From Saposhnikovia divaricata (taxonomy: Eukaryota; Streptophyta; Magnoliopsida; Apiales; Apiaceae), in the NCBI GenBank assembly GCA_036435485.1, contig CM071598.1, positions 195,775,148 to 195,839,147 on the forward strand: a DNA stretch of 64,000 bases, written 5' to 3'. Of the stretch, positions 32,686 through 46,700 are shown piece by piece (the first letter of the stretch is position 1; every line of letters begins with the position of its first letter). Under the pieces are notes generated by a model, which saw only the letters and a list, made by a program, of their open reading frames with translations, did no database searches and had not been told where the DNA came from. The position numbers and the translations under genes were made by a program.

Positions 32686-34332
32686 CTGTAAACGTATTCA
32701 CTATACTTATTCAGAGCTGTTACTGAAAAATAGGAAAAGAAGAGGACACATGATATTCCACATGTTTAGAACTTCTAACTAATCAGTTGACCGAGAGGAA
32801 GTAAGAAGCAGAGTAAACATCAGATATAAACTGAAAAAGAAATAACTAAGAATTTATCTACAGAAATAACAATTGCAACCTCCAAAAAAACACTGCACGT
32901 CTGCACCCAATCTCTTTGGTTCAGCATATATCTGATAATTAAAAGTAAATTAACAAAAACAAAAACTGAAGTTATTGTCGGACTGACCTTGCATGTCAAA
33001 TACAAAAACAAAACTGAATAAATATATAATCACAAGAAATGAAAATGAATACAGAGGAAACAGTAAGCTTAGTAGTTATACTGGTACTTGCAAAGCAGAA
33101 AAGGCTCAGACTCAGAGTAACCTTTACCCAGAGGAGAGGAGGAGGGATATTAGCACCTATTTTCTTGATACATAGACCACAAACAAACACCTACAACAAT
33201 GGTGAGACTTTCCAAGTAATAAATAACAAAAAATGGCACTCGTCTTTTACAACAGAACCATGTCAAATGCTGAATGGTTTCGAATTTAAAATATTATATG
33301 CATCTTTCAAAAAAGTAAGCATCTTCATCCAACCACCTTTTAAACAATATCTTTATTGGGAAGCCTCATAGTTTTTTAACATCAAACTTTTGTTTTACAT
33401 TATAGAGGTTTTTGTTATCATACCCTTCTTGTCGGCCTTTGCATGTTTTAGGACAGATAAGCTTTGTTCATAGCTAGTATGTGAGGAACCAGCAAGCAAT
33501 TAGGAGGGAATATAATGTACTATAAATAGCAGCGGTGGATACATTTTCTTCAATCTCATGAAGAAAATCATCTTTCCAACAAATTAACAGTACATGTCTA
33601 TGCATTAAAGATCTTAAATTATGATCAGAAAATCATCCTGAACAAGAGCACTACCTAAACCAACCAAACAACATTCTTGCTGTACAATTCATTATTGACT
33701 ATCCAACCGGCAAGTTAGTCCCACTCACTTTGCTTTCTCCCGTATAATTCATTATCTGTCTTCTGTCAAGCAATCAAAAAGTTTAGGCTGACATGGTAAA
33801 ACCTCTACAGCAAATTTCTACTCTTTTTAATATATAAAATCCTGGCCTGAATGCATATGTCACAAAAGAAAAGTTGTTGCATCTTATTACAGTACACAAC
33901 ACAAATAATATAATTAGTTACGCATCATTTGATGTAAACAGACATAGGGAATTTACTTATCATGTACATACTTATGCAAATGCATGTTCTTAATACTAAA
34001 TGTAAGCATGTTCTTCTTACCATATGTAGTGTAGGACTGTACGTAGTTCAATCCCCTTAATTATAATAAATTTGACCTAAAGCAGGTAGTTTCTCTATTC
34101 ATAAATAGAATATAAATGCCAACTGAAGTAACGAAGAAAGATTTCCCATACCAAAATATTATTTCATTTGGTTCTTTGGCGAAGGAAACAGAAAGAACTA
34201 AATGCAAAAAGTTGCTATAAATTTTCACTTGAACTAAATGAAAATGATCATTTCCTCGTTACTTGATCTGTTAGTATGTTATATAATATTAAATGGCATA
34301 TATTATATGACATAGAAAATTGAATCACTCAC
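32686..34332. other. Intron-like and unclassified DNA, unit 2
   Basis: Counterpart of 11887-13535. The TATAAATAG is at 33521-33529. No gene is seen. Confidence 0.4.
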
Positions 34333-34836
34333 TTCTTTATTAGGGTCTTTAGGTCGGAAAGGACCAGTCATCTGCTCGATATGATTTTGGCATGTTATTT
34401 CTATCCCCATTTGTGAATCTAGGCTAATACCAGTTCCTGATTGCATAGAAACTGTATCACCTTGGTGACTCGAGTTTCTTGCTTCATTTCTTGACCAGTT
34501 CAGTTGGTCAATATCTTGTTGTAGATAGGTTGGTTTTGGTTGAAATTTTCTTGTTGGCGAGCCTGATTCCATTTGGTGCATAATTGATTGCTTTCTAGAC
34601 GCTCGTGGATCTGGTGGTTGGGTGGTCAAAGAGGTAAGCTTATCAATCTCCTTCTTATGCAATCTTTAGCCCAGATTCCTTGAGCTCCTTGCATTACTGG
34701 CATGATTATCTCCCCCAATGTGCTGAAGCTCTTTCTGATGTTGTGATGATCTAAGGATTCCAACCTTTGTCTTTATTTCGTTGGGAGGTTGGGGCCAACT
34801 AGAAGCATCTCTAGAATTCCAACCTTTGTCTTTATT
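34333..34836 (-). pseudogene. Unidentified exon fragment, unit 2, with a stop
   Basis: Copy of 13536-14039. A TAA (plus-strand 34666-34668) interrupts the frame. The splice donor is kept. Confidence 0.5.
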
Positions 34837-34896
34837 TCATTGGGAGGTTGGGTACTTTTAGGGTTATTAAAAAAATGAAAGTTTGGTTTGTTGCAG

Positions 34897-34963
34897 TTTA
34901 GCTACGCAGCTGCAAAGCTACCAGGACATATCTAGAACAAAGCTGTGGGATGCAAAGCATGAG
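34897..34963 (+). pseudogene. PI/GLO-type MADS exon 2, unit 2
   Basis: 67 bp with the same splice signals and reading frame as 14100-14166. Confidence 0.7.
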
Positions 34964-35156
34964 GTTGGTAATTAGTTCTGTGTCTCTCCTTTTGTCCAGT
35001 TTCTTTCCTTTGTTGGTTAAAGCATCTGCTTATATATAGGGCTTCTGCTTTTGTGAAATGATAATGATTTGTTGCTGAAAATATGTCATGTAACTTGAAA
35101 CACAAATTCTACAACACAGATCTACATTTAGCTACCTAGGATTTGCACTTACATAT

Positions 35157-35158
<2 letters not shown>

Positions 35159-35228
<70 letters not shown>

Positions 35229-35244
35229 CCTCTCTCTCTCTCTC
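35159..35244. repeat. (CT)n microsatellite, unit 2
   Basis: About 85 bases, shorter than in units 1 and 3. Confidence 0.9.
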
Positions 35245-35601
35245 ACCCCCCTTGAGAATGTACAGATCTGATGGTACATGCTAGTAGAAACATGTTAGTA
35301 TAATTCCCATTGATTTTTATATTTTCTGTTAAAGATTTTTCAAATTACCTATATATTTTAAAGTACTATATATTGTTCAAAATAAATTTCTTTAAAATTA
35401 AAAATTTTAGTGTAGATATTACAGGTATGTGCGGCAATTACTCTCTTCTCTTAAATGCCTTCGTGGACTTTATATATAAATTGTGGTTTGGTATAATATT
35501 TTGAATGGTTGTGTGTGTAAATTTAATCTTACAATGATCTATTTACACATTCTAGATTCGTATGAAAAGTAACTCTTTGCTATTTTGTGGGAAAAAATTA
35601 G

Positions 35602-35663
35602 GAGCTTTCTAAAGAAATTGAAAGAATCGACAATGAAAATAAGAGCATGCAGATTAGGCTGAG
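35602..35663 (+). pseudogene. PI/GLO-type MADS exon 3, unit 2
   Basis: 62 bp identical in frame to 14821-14882. The acceptor reads attag instead of atcag. Confidence 0.75.
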
Positions 35664-35930
35664 GTAATCAGAATGCATATATACCAAAAATAATACTAAA
35701 TATCTAGATGAAACATAATATCATAAATCTTGATATTTAGTTCAATATCAATTGAACTAAATTTACAAACACATTTCTCAAATGATCATTTCCTGCAAAA
35801 GAATATGAATGGAGATTTAGGACAGTTTATATATCTTTTATAAACCATGTGTAGCTGTTCAGATTTTTTTAATAGAATTTACTACTTAATGCAGTATAAT
35901 AAAAGATAATTTACTCTAACAAAAAAAAGA

Positions 35931-37538
35931 GACAACTATGATCTTGCTGAAACAGAGATTGATGAAATCTATGGGCTGCTCAAAACTCATGAATTGGAAA
36001 TGGAGCAGAGAAACAGGAGATCAAGCAGGAAGGCAAAGTCTGTTGCTCTTAATGTTGAAGAGAAGCCTCAGAAGAAAGAGGCATCAAGAAGGAAAATGAA
36101 GGGAAAAGCTTTGGTCATACACTCAGAAAGTGAATCATCAGACTCTGATTGTGATTCAAACTCTTCTGAATCATCTGACTCTGAGGATGATGAAGAAGAA
36201 ATGAGGAAAATGGTTGTGTTGATGGTGAAGACCTTCAAAAAAATGGGTTTCAAAAATTTCAAGAAAGGAAAAATGTTTTCTAGAGACTCAAATGAAGACA
36301 GAAAAAGCTTCAGGAAGTCTGATAAGAGAGATTCTAGGGGGAAGAAGGATAAGTCTGAAATTCAATGCTACAAGTGTAAAGAGATGGGTCACTATGCTCC
36401 TGAGTGCAAGAAGGGTAAAACTGGAAAGGTACTCTACACTAAAGGCAGAGATTGGGCAGACACTTCAGATTCTGATGAAGAAGTGAACTATGCTCTCATG
36501 GCTACTACTGAATCAGAAACTTCTGAAAATCAGGTACCTCTAACTACCTATGCTTATAATATTGATGACATTGCTCAATTAAGAATTTATCTTAAGTCAT
36601 TGCATATAAGTTATAGGGATCAGACTTTAGAGAATGAGAGGATAAAATCTGAAAATTCTGAACTTAAGGTTAGAAATAAACTTGTTGAAGAAAAACTTGA
36701 AAACATGCAACAAGTTCAGAAAGAGAGAGATGATGCTGTTTCTATAGAACAGGATTTGCTTCAGAAATATAAACAACTAGAATCTGAGTTGGAGGAAGCA
36801 AATAAGAAAATTAGGACTTGGACTAATTCTGGAAAGGACACTCAACAGATTTTTCAAACAGACACTGTTGGTCTAGGTTATAATGAGGGAGATGAACTTA
36901 GATTTCAAAATCAAGTTAAAATCAGACCTCATTTTGTACATGGAGCCAGTAAATTTTTGTTTGAAAATGAAAAAGAAGCTGTTAAAAGTGAACCAGTAAA
37001 AACTAGTGTTAAACAGGTTAATATCTGTTCAATGACAGATAAACAACTCAAACATAAACTGAAGGAGTTAAAATCTGTTAAGAAACAGAGAGTGTCAAAT
37101 AAGAACAGAAATGGAAAAGTAGGCATTACTTCAGGAAATAAACCAATGCTTGCTAGTTATGCTCCAAGAAAGACATGTCATAACTGTGGTAGTACTAAGC
37201 ATCTTGCAAATTTCTGCAAGAAAAACAAAAATATAAATTCTTTACCTTCCAAGTCTGAGGTAAAGAAAGATTTTGCTAGAACTAAACCACAGACTTTATG
37301 CACACACTGTGGAAGCACTTGGCATTCCATTTAAACTTGCAGAGAGTATCATGCTATCTATCATAATTACTATGAACTAAAACCCAATCTGAAATGGGTT
37401 AAAGTTAATACTGCAAGTGTAAACTCTGATACTGTTAGCTCAAACTCTGATAATGTTAATTCCGCTGCAAAAGCTAACAAAGTTAAGAATGTCAAAGGAT
37501 CCAAGCAAGTCTGGATCCTTAAATCTAATCCTCAGTAA
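35931..37538 (+). pseudogene. Copia gag, 5'-truncated, unit 2
   Basis: As at 15152, with the codon missing in unit 1 present. Open through the first two zinc knuckles; a TAA at 37332-37334 falls inside the third (after CTHCGSTWHSI). Confidence 0.85.
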
Positions 37539-37548
37539 TTGCTTGTGA

Positions 37549-40500
37549 TTGCAGGGCAACAGGGAGGCAACCCTAGTCGTGGACAGTGGATGTTCAGGAC
37601 ACATGACTGGAAATAAAGCCCTGCTATCAGACTATGAAGAGAAGGCTGGCCCAAAAGTTTCATATGGTGATGGCAATGTAGGAAGAACATTGGGATATGG
37701 CAATATTAATCTTGGAAATGTCATCATCAACAATGTAGCTCATGTCCCAGGACTCAAGCATGACTTGCTGTCTGTGAGTCAAATCTGTGACAAGGGATAT
37801 CATGTAGATTTTCAACCTGAATATTGTGAAGTTATCAGCAAATCTACAGGAAAGGTTGTTCTAGTTGGTCATAGGCAAAACAACATTTATGAAATCAAGC
37901 TTTTGATAGACTCTGTTGGAAAAGCTGTTTGCCTGTCTACAAGAATGTCTAGTGAAGAGAGTTGGAATTGGCACAAGAAACTCTCACATTTGAACTTGAA
38001 CAACATCAATGAATTGATCAGAAAGGATCTTGTAAGAGGACTCCCAAAGGCTCTATTAAATGTTGATGGCCTATGTGATTCCTGTAAGAAGGCTAAACAA
38101 AGGAAGTCATCTTTCAAGAGCAAGACAGAATTTTCAATCACTGATCCTTATCATCTTCTGCATGTTGATCTCTTTGGTCCAGTAAATGTTATGTCTATAG
38201 CAAGGAAGAAATATGCTTTAGTCATTGTTGATGAATACACTAGATTCACTTGGGTGTATTTTCTAGCAAAGAAGGATGAAACTACATTAACTCTGATAGA
38301 GCATGTGAAGCTTCTGGACAAAGGATCAAGTAACAAAGTCAGAATCATCAGAAGTGATAATGGAACTGAGTTCAGAAATGCAAGAATGGAAGAATTCTGC
38401 AAGGACAATGGAGTGAAGCAAGAATTTTCAGCACCTGGTACACCACAATAAAATGGTGTAGTTGAAAGGAAAAATAGAACATTGATTGAAGCTGCCAGAA
38501 CTATGCTTGATGAAGCAAAATTGCCAACTTATTTCTGGGCAGAAGCTGTTCAAACTGCTTGTTTTACTCAAAATGCTACACTGATCAATAAGCATGGAAA
38601 GACACCATATGAGATGGTGAAGAAAAAGAAGCCTAACCTGAAATACTTTCATATTTTCGGGTGCAAATGCTTTGTTTTGAAGACTCATCCTGAACAGTTG
38701 ACCAAGTTTGAGCTAAAGGCAGATGAAGGAATTTTTGTTGGCTATCCACTGTCAACAAAGGCATTCAGAGTTTACAATCTGAGAACTAAAGTGATCATGG
38801 AATCTATACATGTGTCGTTTGATGACAAGAAGATAACTGGACTTGGAGACAAAGATGAATATGATCAACTGAACTTTGAAAATGAAGATTTAAACTCTTT
38901 TGAAGTAAACTCTGATCAAACAATTCTGACAGGCTCTGTTGAAACAAATTTTGAACCTCTACTGGTAAACACTGGAGAAACTTCTCAGCCACAACAAAGG
39001 GAAGAACCAGTTGAGGGGGAGCATGATCAAGATGAAGACTCAAACACTGATACTGAGTCAACTGAAAAATCTGGATCAAACTCTGATGACTCAAACTCTG
39101 AAAATTCAAATTCTGACTCTGTGCAGTCAAGTTCAGGGGGAGTCTCAGAAAACGAAGATAGATCACAACAAAATCAGGAGAGCATGGATCAAGGGGGAGG
39201 ATCACATGCTGACAGAAGTCATTTGCCTTCTGCTAGGAAATGGACTAAATCACATACACCTGATTTGATAATTGGTGATCCAGATGCAAAAGTAAAAACA
39301 AGAAGTGCCACTGCAAGTGAATGTCTGTTTCATGCATTCTTGTCTAAGAATGAACCAAAGAAAGTGGGAGAAGCTCTTCAAGATGCTGACTGGATAACAG
39401 CAATGCAGGAAGAGTTGAATGAATTTGGAAGGAATGAAGTTTGGACTCTTGTACCAAGGCCAAAGAACAGATCTATTGTTGGTACTAAATGGGTTTTCAG
39501 AAACAAGACTGACAGTGAAGGTGTTATCACAAGGAACAAGGCTAGACTGGTAGCAAAAGGGTATTCACAGCAGAAAGGAATAGACTATGATGAAACATTT
39601 GCTCCAGTTTCAAGATTGGAGGCAATCAAAATTTTTCTAGCATATGCCTCTCACAAGAAATTCAAAGTGTTCCAGATGGATGTGAAAAGTGCTTTTCTGA
39701 ATGGGAAGCTTGAAGAAGAAGTGTTTGTTGAACAACCACCAGGATTTGTGGACCCCAAATATCCAGATTATGTCTACAGGCTAGATAAGGCACTATATGG
39801 ACTTAAGCAGGCACCAAGAGCATGGTATGAGACACTTGCTCAATTTCTTCTAGAAAGTGGATTCAATAGAGGTACAATTGATAAAACTCTGTTTTATTTC
39901 AATCAAGGAAGTGACCTTCTTTTAGTTCAGATATATGTTGATGAAATTATCTTTGGGTCTACTAATGATAAACTCTGTAAGAAATTTGCCAAGCTCATAC
40001 AGTCCAGATATCAAATGAGCATGATGGGAGAGCTTAGTTATTTTCTAGGCCTACAGGTGAAACAAACAGATGATGGTATCTTCATTAATCAAGCAAAATA
40101 TACCAGAAATCTTCTCAAGAAATTTGGTATGCTTGACTGTTCATCTGCATCAACTCCCATGGCAACAGCAACTAAATTGGACAAAGACACAGGAGTTTCA
40201 GTGGATATGACAAACTACAGGGGCATGATAGGATCTCTTCTTTACTTGACAGTTAGTAGGCCTGACATCATGTATGCAACCTGTCTTTGTGCAAGGTTTC
40301 AGGCAGATCCTAGAGAGCCACATCTGACAGATGTGAAGAGAATCTTCAAGTATCTCAAGGGCACCATATCATTAGGTCTGTGGTATCCCAGAGAATCAGA
40401 TTTCAAGCTACTTGGGTATTCTGATGCAGACTTTGCAGGCTGCAAGATTGACAGAAAGAGCACTAGTGGAAGTTGTCAATTTCTTGGTGACAGACTTGTC

Positions 40501-40878
40501 TCTTGGTACAGCAAGAAACAGAAATCAATTTCCACATCTACAGCTAAAGCAGAGTATATTGCAGCTGGTAGCTGCTGTGCACAGATCTTGTGGATGAAGA
40601 ATCAGTTGCTGGATTATGGATTGAGGTACAGTAAGATTCCAATTTACTGTGATAATCAAAGTGCTATTGCTATGACAGGTAATCCAGTACAGCATTCAAT
40701 GACCAAGCACATCAGCATTAGGTACCATTTCATCAGAGAACATGTGGAAGAAGGGAATATTGAACTACATTTTGTGTCTACAGAACAACAGCTTGCAGAT
40801 ATCTTCACCAAACCATTGAGTGAAGCTACATTTACAAGACTGGTCAATGAACTAGGAATGGTCTCTGGTTCTGACTAG
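37549..40878 (+). pseudogene. Copia pol, inactive, unit 2
   Basis: Same domains as at 16767. It shares the TAA (38449-38451) in the integrase core and the YVDE motif (39937-39945). Apart from these two defects the frame from 38452 to the end is open (RT and RNase H), the cleanest pol of the three together with unit 1. Confidence 0.92.
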
Positions 40879-42306
40879 GAATGTTGGTTATATTCAAATT
40901 TTACTTATGTAATGTGTTGCTCATATTTCCTTGATTTGTTAAATGCTAAGTGAACTCTGTTATGCATACTCTGATAATCTGTTTTTCACTGTCAAACTCT
41001 GTTAAACTCTGTCAGCATGCGTGTATGTTATACACTGTTAATAAGTTTGATAAACTCCGTGAACTCTGAGTTGATTTTTGTCTGAATGAAAACACCAATG
41101 AAGAAATGTGTATGAAGCATGATTCTCATCAATTAATCATGAATCTTTCTGAGTTATTGTGATCTAATCTTAGATTGTGCAGAAAGTTAACACAGCATGA
41201 TACTGGTTCATATTTATAGCATCTCTTAGTTTATTTTGTCCTAAACTCTGAGTCTATAAATACTATGTGCATTGCCTTTCATGAATAACTACTGATGTTG
41301 ATGAACTCTAAACTCTGTTAGTTATACTCTGGTAGAATAAAATACTTACTGCAATACCCCAAAGAAAATGTAAATAGGTAACTATACTCCTTTGAGATTA
41401 TGTTGGAGACTAGGATGACCCAGGAACTTATTGGTATATAATATGTGCTAAAATTCTCTGATTTTTGGCGACTAGTCAAATACTAGGATGACCAAGGAAC
41501 TTATCAAGATGATAAGGGCTAAAATTTTTGAATTTTTGGTGACTGGCTCCAACCTCTAATTACTGGAATGAATAGAATAAAAAAAAGGGGGGGGGGGTAT
41601 AAAATAAATTAAATATTACTGTATATATAGATTGATTACTACAAAGTTTAGCTTTCATCATACAGTCAGTGTTTACTATGACAGTTTGTGCATCCAGTGT
41701 TTATTGATTTACTTTATGGATTTTATGAAAAATTAGATGCTCTAAAAATTGATTTGGTAAACTCTGCTTCACACACACATATTTTCACAACTGTGCAATT
41801 TTTGAAAGGGTTTCGGTGATAAAGGTGGAGAATTGACAAACGCTGTTGATTTGTGATTAGTACTCTGAGGTAAATTTTCAATTGGACAATTTGAAAATTT
41901 TAGAGTAAATAGGGCTTTTGACAACTGTTAATAAGTGAATCCCTAATCGTTCTGTTCCTGATTTAATTGTGATTATTGTTGATGAATTTGTTCCTTATAT
42001 GATTACTTTAATTAGTTTTCATATTCTCTTCTTTGATTTAATTCTTTGAAGAACAATTCATAAACATAAAATTTGCAGAACATAATGAATAAGATTAGAG
42101 AAACAGGATTTTTCATTGATAATAAGAAAGAGATTACAAGCAAGTATTACATCTTTTTTGTTCTCTCTATCTGCTAATCTATTCAACAGGAAAATAAAAG
42201 GTCAAGTCCAAACCACTCCATTGTTAGCAAACATCCCAGATCCCATCTTTGCCACTTTATTTGGGTGGAAGTTGAAGGGATAAGGTTATTTTTGCTGACA
42301 TATTCA
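40879..42306 (+). other. Post-pol spacer, units 2/3
   Basis: Non-coding. The 66-base direct repeats are at about 41409 and 41482-41545, and the A8G11 tract is near 41579-41597. Confidence 0.6.
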
Positions 42307-42564
42307 TTAACAATGGTTGGTGGTGTTGGATGAGGATGCCTTCGAGGAAGGCCATGCTAATGTTGCTTGGAGAGCAGCATCGATGTCGATCACTCTTGCA
42401 GGCTTTTCTCTCTCGATCTCTTCCAGACCGGCATCCATCTGCAGCCACAGAGTTTCAAGCTGCCTTTCCCAGTCAAACGCATCAAACTCTTCACGCGTAT
42501 AACTGAAGATATCTCTATTCTCCACGAGATGGAGATTCTTTTCCTTGATGGTAAGGTTTGACAT
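42307..42564 (-). CDS. Antisense 85-residue ORF, unit 3 copy
   Basis: Open copy of the frame at 759-1016 with one visible amino-acid change (WPSSKA for WLSSKA). The TATA-like box is at 42659-42665 and the poly(A) signal at 42256-42261. Confidence 0.5.
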   Translation of the reverse strand: MSNLTIKEKNLHLVENRDIFSYTREEFDAFDWERQLETLWLQMDAGLEEIEREKPARVIDIDAALQATLAWPSSKASSSNTTNHC

Positions 42565-43080
42565 TGTTTAATGGTGTATTGTGTGAAGGGTTTTTGCTTT
42601 TCAGGAGAAAATGAAAGGTTAAAGAGATAGTGAACAAGTCTGAACAAATCTCTAGGCCTTAAATAGAGATGGGTAAGTAACGAAGTCCTAAAACGCTTCG
42701 TATTCTGATTCTTAATGGTTACAGGTAAACGATTCATATTCTGGTTTTAAATGGGTCCAGGTATTTTAAAAGAGTGTTATTTGATTTTTTTTTAAAATCA
42801 AATATTTTATTGTTATATTTGCAAAATACACTTCTTAAAAATACAAGCACGTGACCCACTCACCCATTATCGTGTCCCACTCACACATTAATTTCGGAAC
42901 TGTTGAGTGTTTGAATACACAAAAGATTGAGTTTTTAATTACTCTAATTACTTTTGTGTTCAAACGGTTGTATTTTACTTTTTACATCTCACAGTTTTCT
43001 CACTTTTCACTTGGGCATTTTCGCAAACACTTGTCCTACATACATTTCTCTTAGAGATTTCCTGCAAATTTCTTGATTCA

Positions 43081-44334
43081 ATGGCTTCTAAACCATTCAC
43101 TGCTCTTGGTCTATGGTTTGTCCCTAACAACTATGAAGCTCCACTCTATCATGAACGTGTTCCAGAAGCGTTTCATCTTATGCAGAATTTCTTGAGAGAC
43201 TCAGAGATTGGACAAGCTCTGGTTGAACCTGGTACTCTCTCTGCATCTCAAATTGCCACTTTTTGGCAAAACTCAGTCTATGTGGATGGAGGAGAGAATG
43301 GGACTCCTAACATCATCTTCACGTATGAAGAACAAGAGTTTGTGATTACTCCACAAAATGTCAGAGATACAATGGGGTTTGATACACATACATCTTATAC
43401 TTACGTTGCTGAACCTCAATTGAGACAGATGTTACAGGAGATAGGTTACATGGAATCTCTTGACAAGCTTGGCAGTGTAAAGAGACCTAATCTCAGGAAG
43501 GAATGGAATTTTTTCTTCGATTGCATTACAAGGACATTCCAGAAGAAGGTCACTAATTGGGATGCTATTCCAATGGACAGTCTACAAATCGGGTATTCTC
43601 TACTTTATGGTAGTAATTTCGATTTTGGTAGATATGTTCTGATGAATCTAGGTGATAAACTGTCAGAGTCTACTACAGTTTATTTTGCTCGTTTTTGTCA
43701 AATGCTATTTACTGCTTGTGTGTCTGGTTTAGAGATAGCTGAAACTGATGAAATTCAGCCCTTTAGAGTCAACAAGAGAATATTCTCTTATATGACTAAT
43801 AAGGATGCTGGTAAAGAACATCTACCTGCGTTTGTTCTGCCACTTGCTTTGCAAAATTTTCTTAACCAACCTCAAGACCAACCACAACCAGAACCTCTAA
43901 ACACTGAACCACCTACATCACCTACCCACACTGCACCTACTCAACCTCCAATCACCAAACAATCTTCACACACTTCACAAATAAACTCTGAACCATCACA
44001 ATCTCAACCACAACCACAGCCTAAAGCACACAGAGGCAAAGTAAGGAAATCAGCAGCAAACACTGAAAGACATGCAAGAGTAAAGAAGACAATAGAGGCA
44101 CAACTCAAAGCAAAACAGACAACTCCTGGAGCTGTTTATACTAGAAGAATGAAACAAAAAGCAAAAAGACCTAAGTCACCCTCAGTGGTGGCAGAAACTA
44201 GTAAAGAGGATTCAGATGAAGTGCCTCTAGCTAAGAGAAGAAAACTAGTAATCTCTGATTCTGCTGATGAAGATGTTGAAGCTCCAGAGGTAGTTTCCCA
44301 GCAAACACCTACTGTTGAGGCTGAAAGAGGTTGA
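43081..44334 (+). CDS. Env-like ORF 1, unit 3, uninterrupted (417 residues)
   Basis: The only complete copy of this frame in the window, from MASKPFTALG to the TGA at 44332. It has a globular N-terminal half, a Pro/Gln-rich linker at about 255-310 and basic clusters (KQKAKRPKSPS, LAKRRKL) toward the C-terminus. Domain-wise it is a Sirevirus post-pol protein of unknown role. No signal peptide or hydrophobic membrane segment is apparent, so membrane fusion is not indicated. Confidence 0.7.
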   Translation: MASKPFTALGLWFVPNNYEAPLYHERVPEAFHLMQNFLRDSEIGQALVEPGTLSASQIATFWQNSVYVDGGENGTPNIIFTYEEQEFVITPQNVRDTMGFDTHTSYTYVAEPQLRQMLQEIGYMESLDKLGSVKRPNLRKEWNFFFDCITRTFQKKVTNWDAIPMDSLQIGYSLLYGSNFDFGRYVLMNLGDKLSESTTVYFARFCQMLFTACVSGLEIAETDEIQPFRVNKRIFSYMTNKDAGKEHLPAFVLPLALQNFLNQPQDQPQPEPLNTEPPTSPTHTAPTQPPITKQSSHTSQINSEPSQSQPQPQPKAHRGKVRKSAANTERHARVKKTIEAQLKAKQTTPGAVYTRRMKQKAKRPKSPSVVAETSKEDSDEVPLAKRRKLVISDSADEDVEAPEVVSQQTPTVEAERG

Positions 44335-46546
44335 AATGCCTGCAGAAGAGGATACTAGAGATGGCTTTTCTCCAATGAATGATATTCTTGATTCATTCAT
44401 GCCATTCTCTGATCCTATCTCTGATACTGGTGCAGCTGATCAACCTACAGTTGTTCTTTCTGAAACTGTAGCATCACATACTGAATTACTCTCAGATGCT
44501 CACCAGACTGCTGAAGGAGGAGATGAGATTGATCAACAACCTAAGGAGATAAACTCTGAGACAATTGTGAAATCTGCAGAGGATGTTGTACAGCCTGTTG
44601 TTGACTCTACTACTAAACCTGTTGCAGAGGATGTTATTGGCACTGTTGATGCATCTATTCCAGTTCCTCCAACCACACATCATGTTGAAGCTGAGGTTGG
44701 AGATGAAACTGAAGGGAATACTGAGCCAAGCTCTTCTCAGAGTTTACCAGTCCAGACTGATGCTAAGGTTAAGGATTTTTCTGGTCCTTCAAATCAAGCA
44801 GATGCTGAAGAAGAATACCTTGAATAATTTTCAACTGACTGGTACAAGGACACTTGTATCTTTCCTTCTGCAAGAGCAGCTGAATTTGTCAAGAGAACCT
44901 CCAGAACAATTACAAATCCAGAGATTTTATCTTGTCCCAAGGCTACAGTTGTACAAGTGAAGACTCTCAACTCTAGATTTGATCTATGTCAAAAGGCAAT
45001 CTCTAATGTTCGAGGTGATGTTGTTAGAGGAGCTGATATGCTTAAACTTGACAACAAGAATAAATTTCAATATCTTACTCAGAATCAAGAAACTTTGTCT
45101 CACAGGCTGAGCAAAGTTGAACAAAATCAGAATGATATGTCCTTAAAGCTTGATTCTATTGCTACCTCCTTGGAGTTAATTACATCTATTCTTATGCCTG
45201 ATGATGTCAAAAAGGGGGAGAGAGTTGCTAAAGACAAATGCAAGCAATCTCAAACTCTGATCAGAAGGGATAGTGCTGGAGATGGAGGAGCAAGTAGTAA
45301 AGGAAAGAGCAAAACTGAAGAATTTCAAACTCTAAAAACTAGCTAGTCCTCTAAATCACAGTTTGTTGGGATAAATACTGATACTCAAGGTACTTCAAAG
45401 ACCAAGAGTTTGCTATTACCTTCTAATCCACAGACTGATGAAGAATTGGCTGCTAAGTTGTTTATTGAAGAGAATGAGGAAGGAGTTACAATTGAGGACA
45501 TTAAAGCTGAAGAAAAGAGTTTACAAGAAGAACATCTCAAGGCTTTAAAGTCTGGAAAGTTAAAAAGAGGAAAAGCTCCTAGGCCTATTGTTAAAGGTGT
45601 TGTGATCAAGGAAAAGGCTGATGTTAGTCAAAGATCTCAGTTTTCAAAGGAAACAATGGCAGCAGAAGCTCAACTCAAGCTGAAAAGCATTGAAGGAGAA
45701 AGTTTACAGAAGAAAGTTACAACTTCTGTTGCATCACAAGTTGTGACCACACCTTTACAATCTTCTCAGTTGAAATCAGTTTTTGGGAAAGGAACAATTC
45801 ATGATCCAAATATATTATCTGGAGTTTCTATGAATATTTCTGATGGAAGAGCCTTGTCTGGTAAAGTTGGAAACAATAAGGGTGGACTAGGTTCACACAA
45901 GGACAAAAGGCAATATACTGGTCCTAGAGATCCTTCTTCACTGGCTGTTCCAGGTCGTGGTGTCACTCAAGAGAGTTTGGACAGACTGGAATCGGTATAG
46001 TTAGTTTATCAGAAGAGTTTAAAGAAGGACTTTCTCTTGTACTTCATGACTGATGGGACAGTATTTAGAATTGGTGAGAATGATATTGGCTTGAAATATT
46101 GGGAAGAATTAGAATATGTTCTATATCTTTTCAAGGTGAATAGTCAAAGGACTCAATCAGTTGCAAATGTGCTCAGAAAGAGGATGCTTCAGAATTTGGC
46201 AATCAGAGGAGAGAAGTATAAAAGCAGATATGTTCCTAAGTACAGGGATTTGAATGGAAATCTTATTGAAATGAAGAATGGTACTGAAAAATTAAAGACT
46301 GATTTGGGAATCACAGTACTTGACTTCAATTCACAGTCAGAAGAAGTCAAATTTATCAGACTGGGAAATGAGATGAGAAGAAACAAAATCTATGATCTTA
46401 GAGCTGCTATCTATCAGATAGATGAGAGTGATCCTCAGCTCAGAGAGATTAAAGAAGCTATGAAGATTGAGCTTGAAAATGCAGAAAGAAGATTGCTCAT
46501 AGATTATCTCAGAGCTACACCAGATCTTGAAGAGATAAAAGATTGA
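44315..46546 (+). pseudogene. Env-like ORF 2, unit 3, three stops in one frame
   Basis: One continuous frame without indels, interrupted by TAA at 44825-44827 (shared with unit 2), TAG at 45344-45346 and TAG at 45998-46000 (both private). The TGAaATG junction with ORF 1 is at 44332-44338. Confidence 0.7.
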
Positions 46547-46700
46547 AATCTATAAGGATTTTCTTATTCTCTGTAGATTTTGTTAAGTAGAAGCTTAAAC
46601 TCTGAATTTGTATAAACACTGTATTTGTCTATTTGTTTTGACATCATCAATTACTATTATTAACTTGTGCATTTTTGCTAATGAACAAGTTGGGGGAGAT

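Larger units (their letters stand above)
20751..41547 (+). repeat. Macrosatellite unit 2 (20,797 bp)
   Basis: Second full copy, in the same orientation and order. It is longer than unit 1 mainly because the (TA)n tract at 30769 is expanded. Private changes include stop codons in the antisense ORF (21638), the first env-like frame (22494), the unidentified exon (34666) and gag (37332). Confidence 0.97.
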
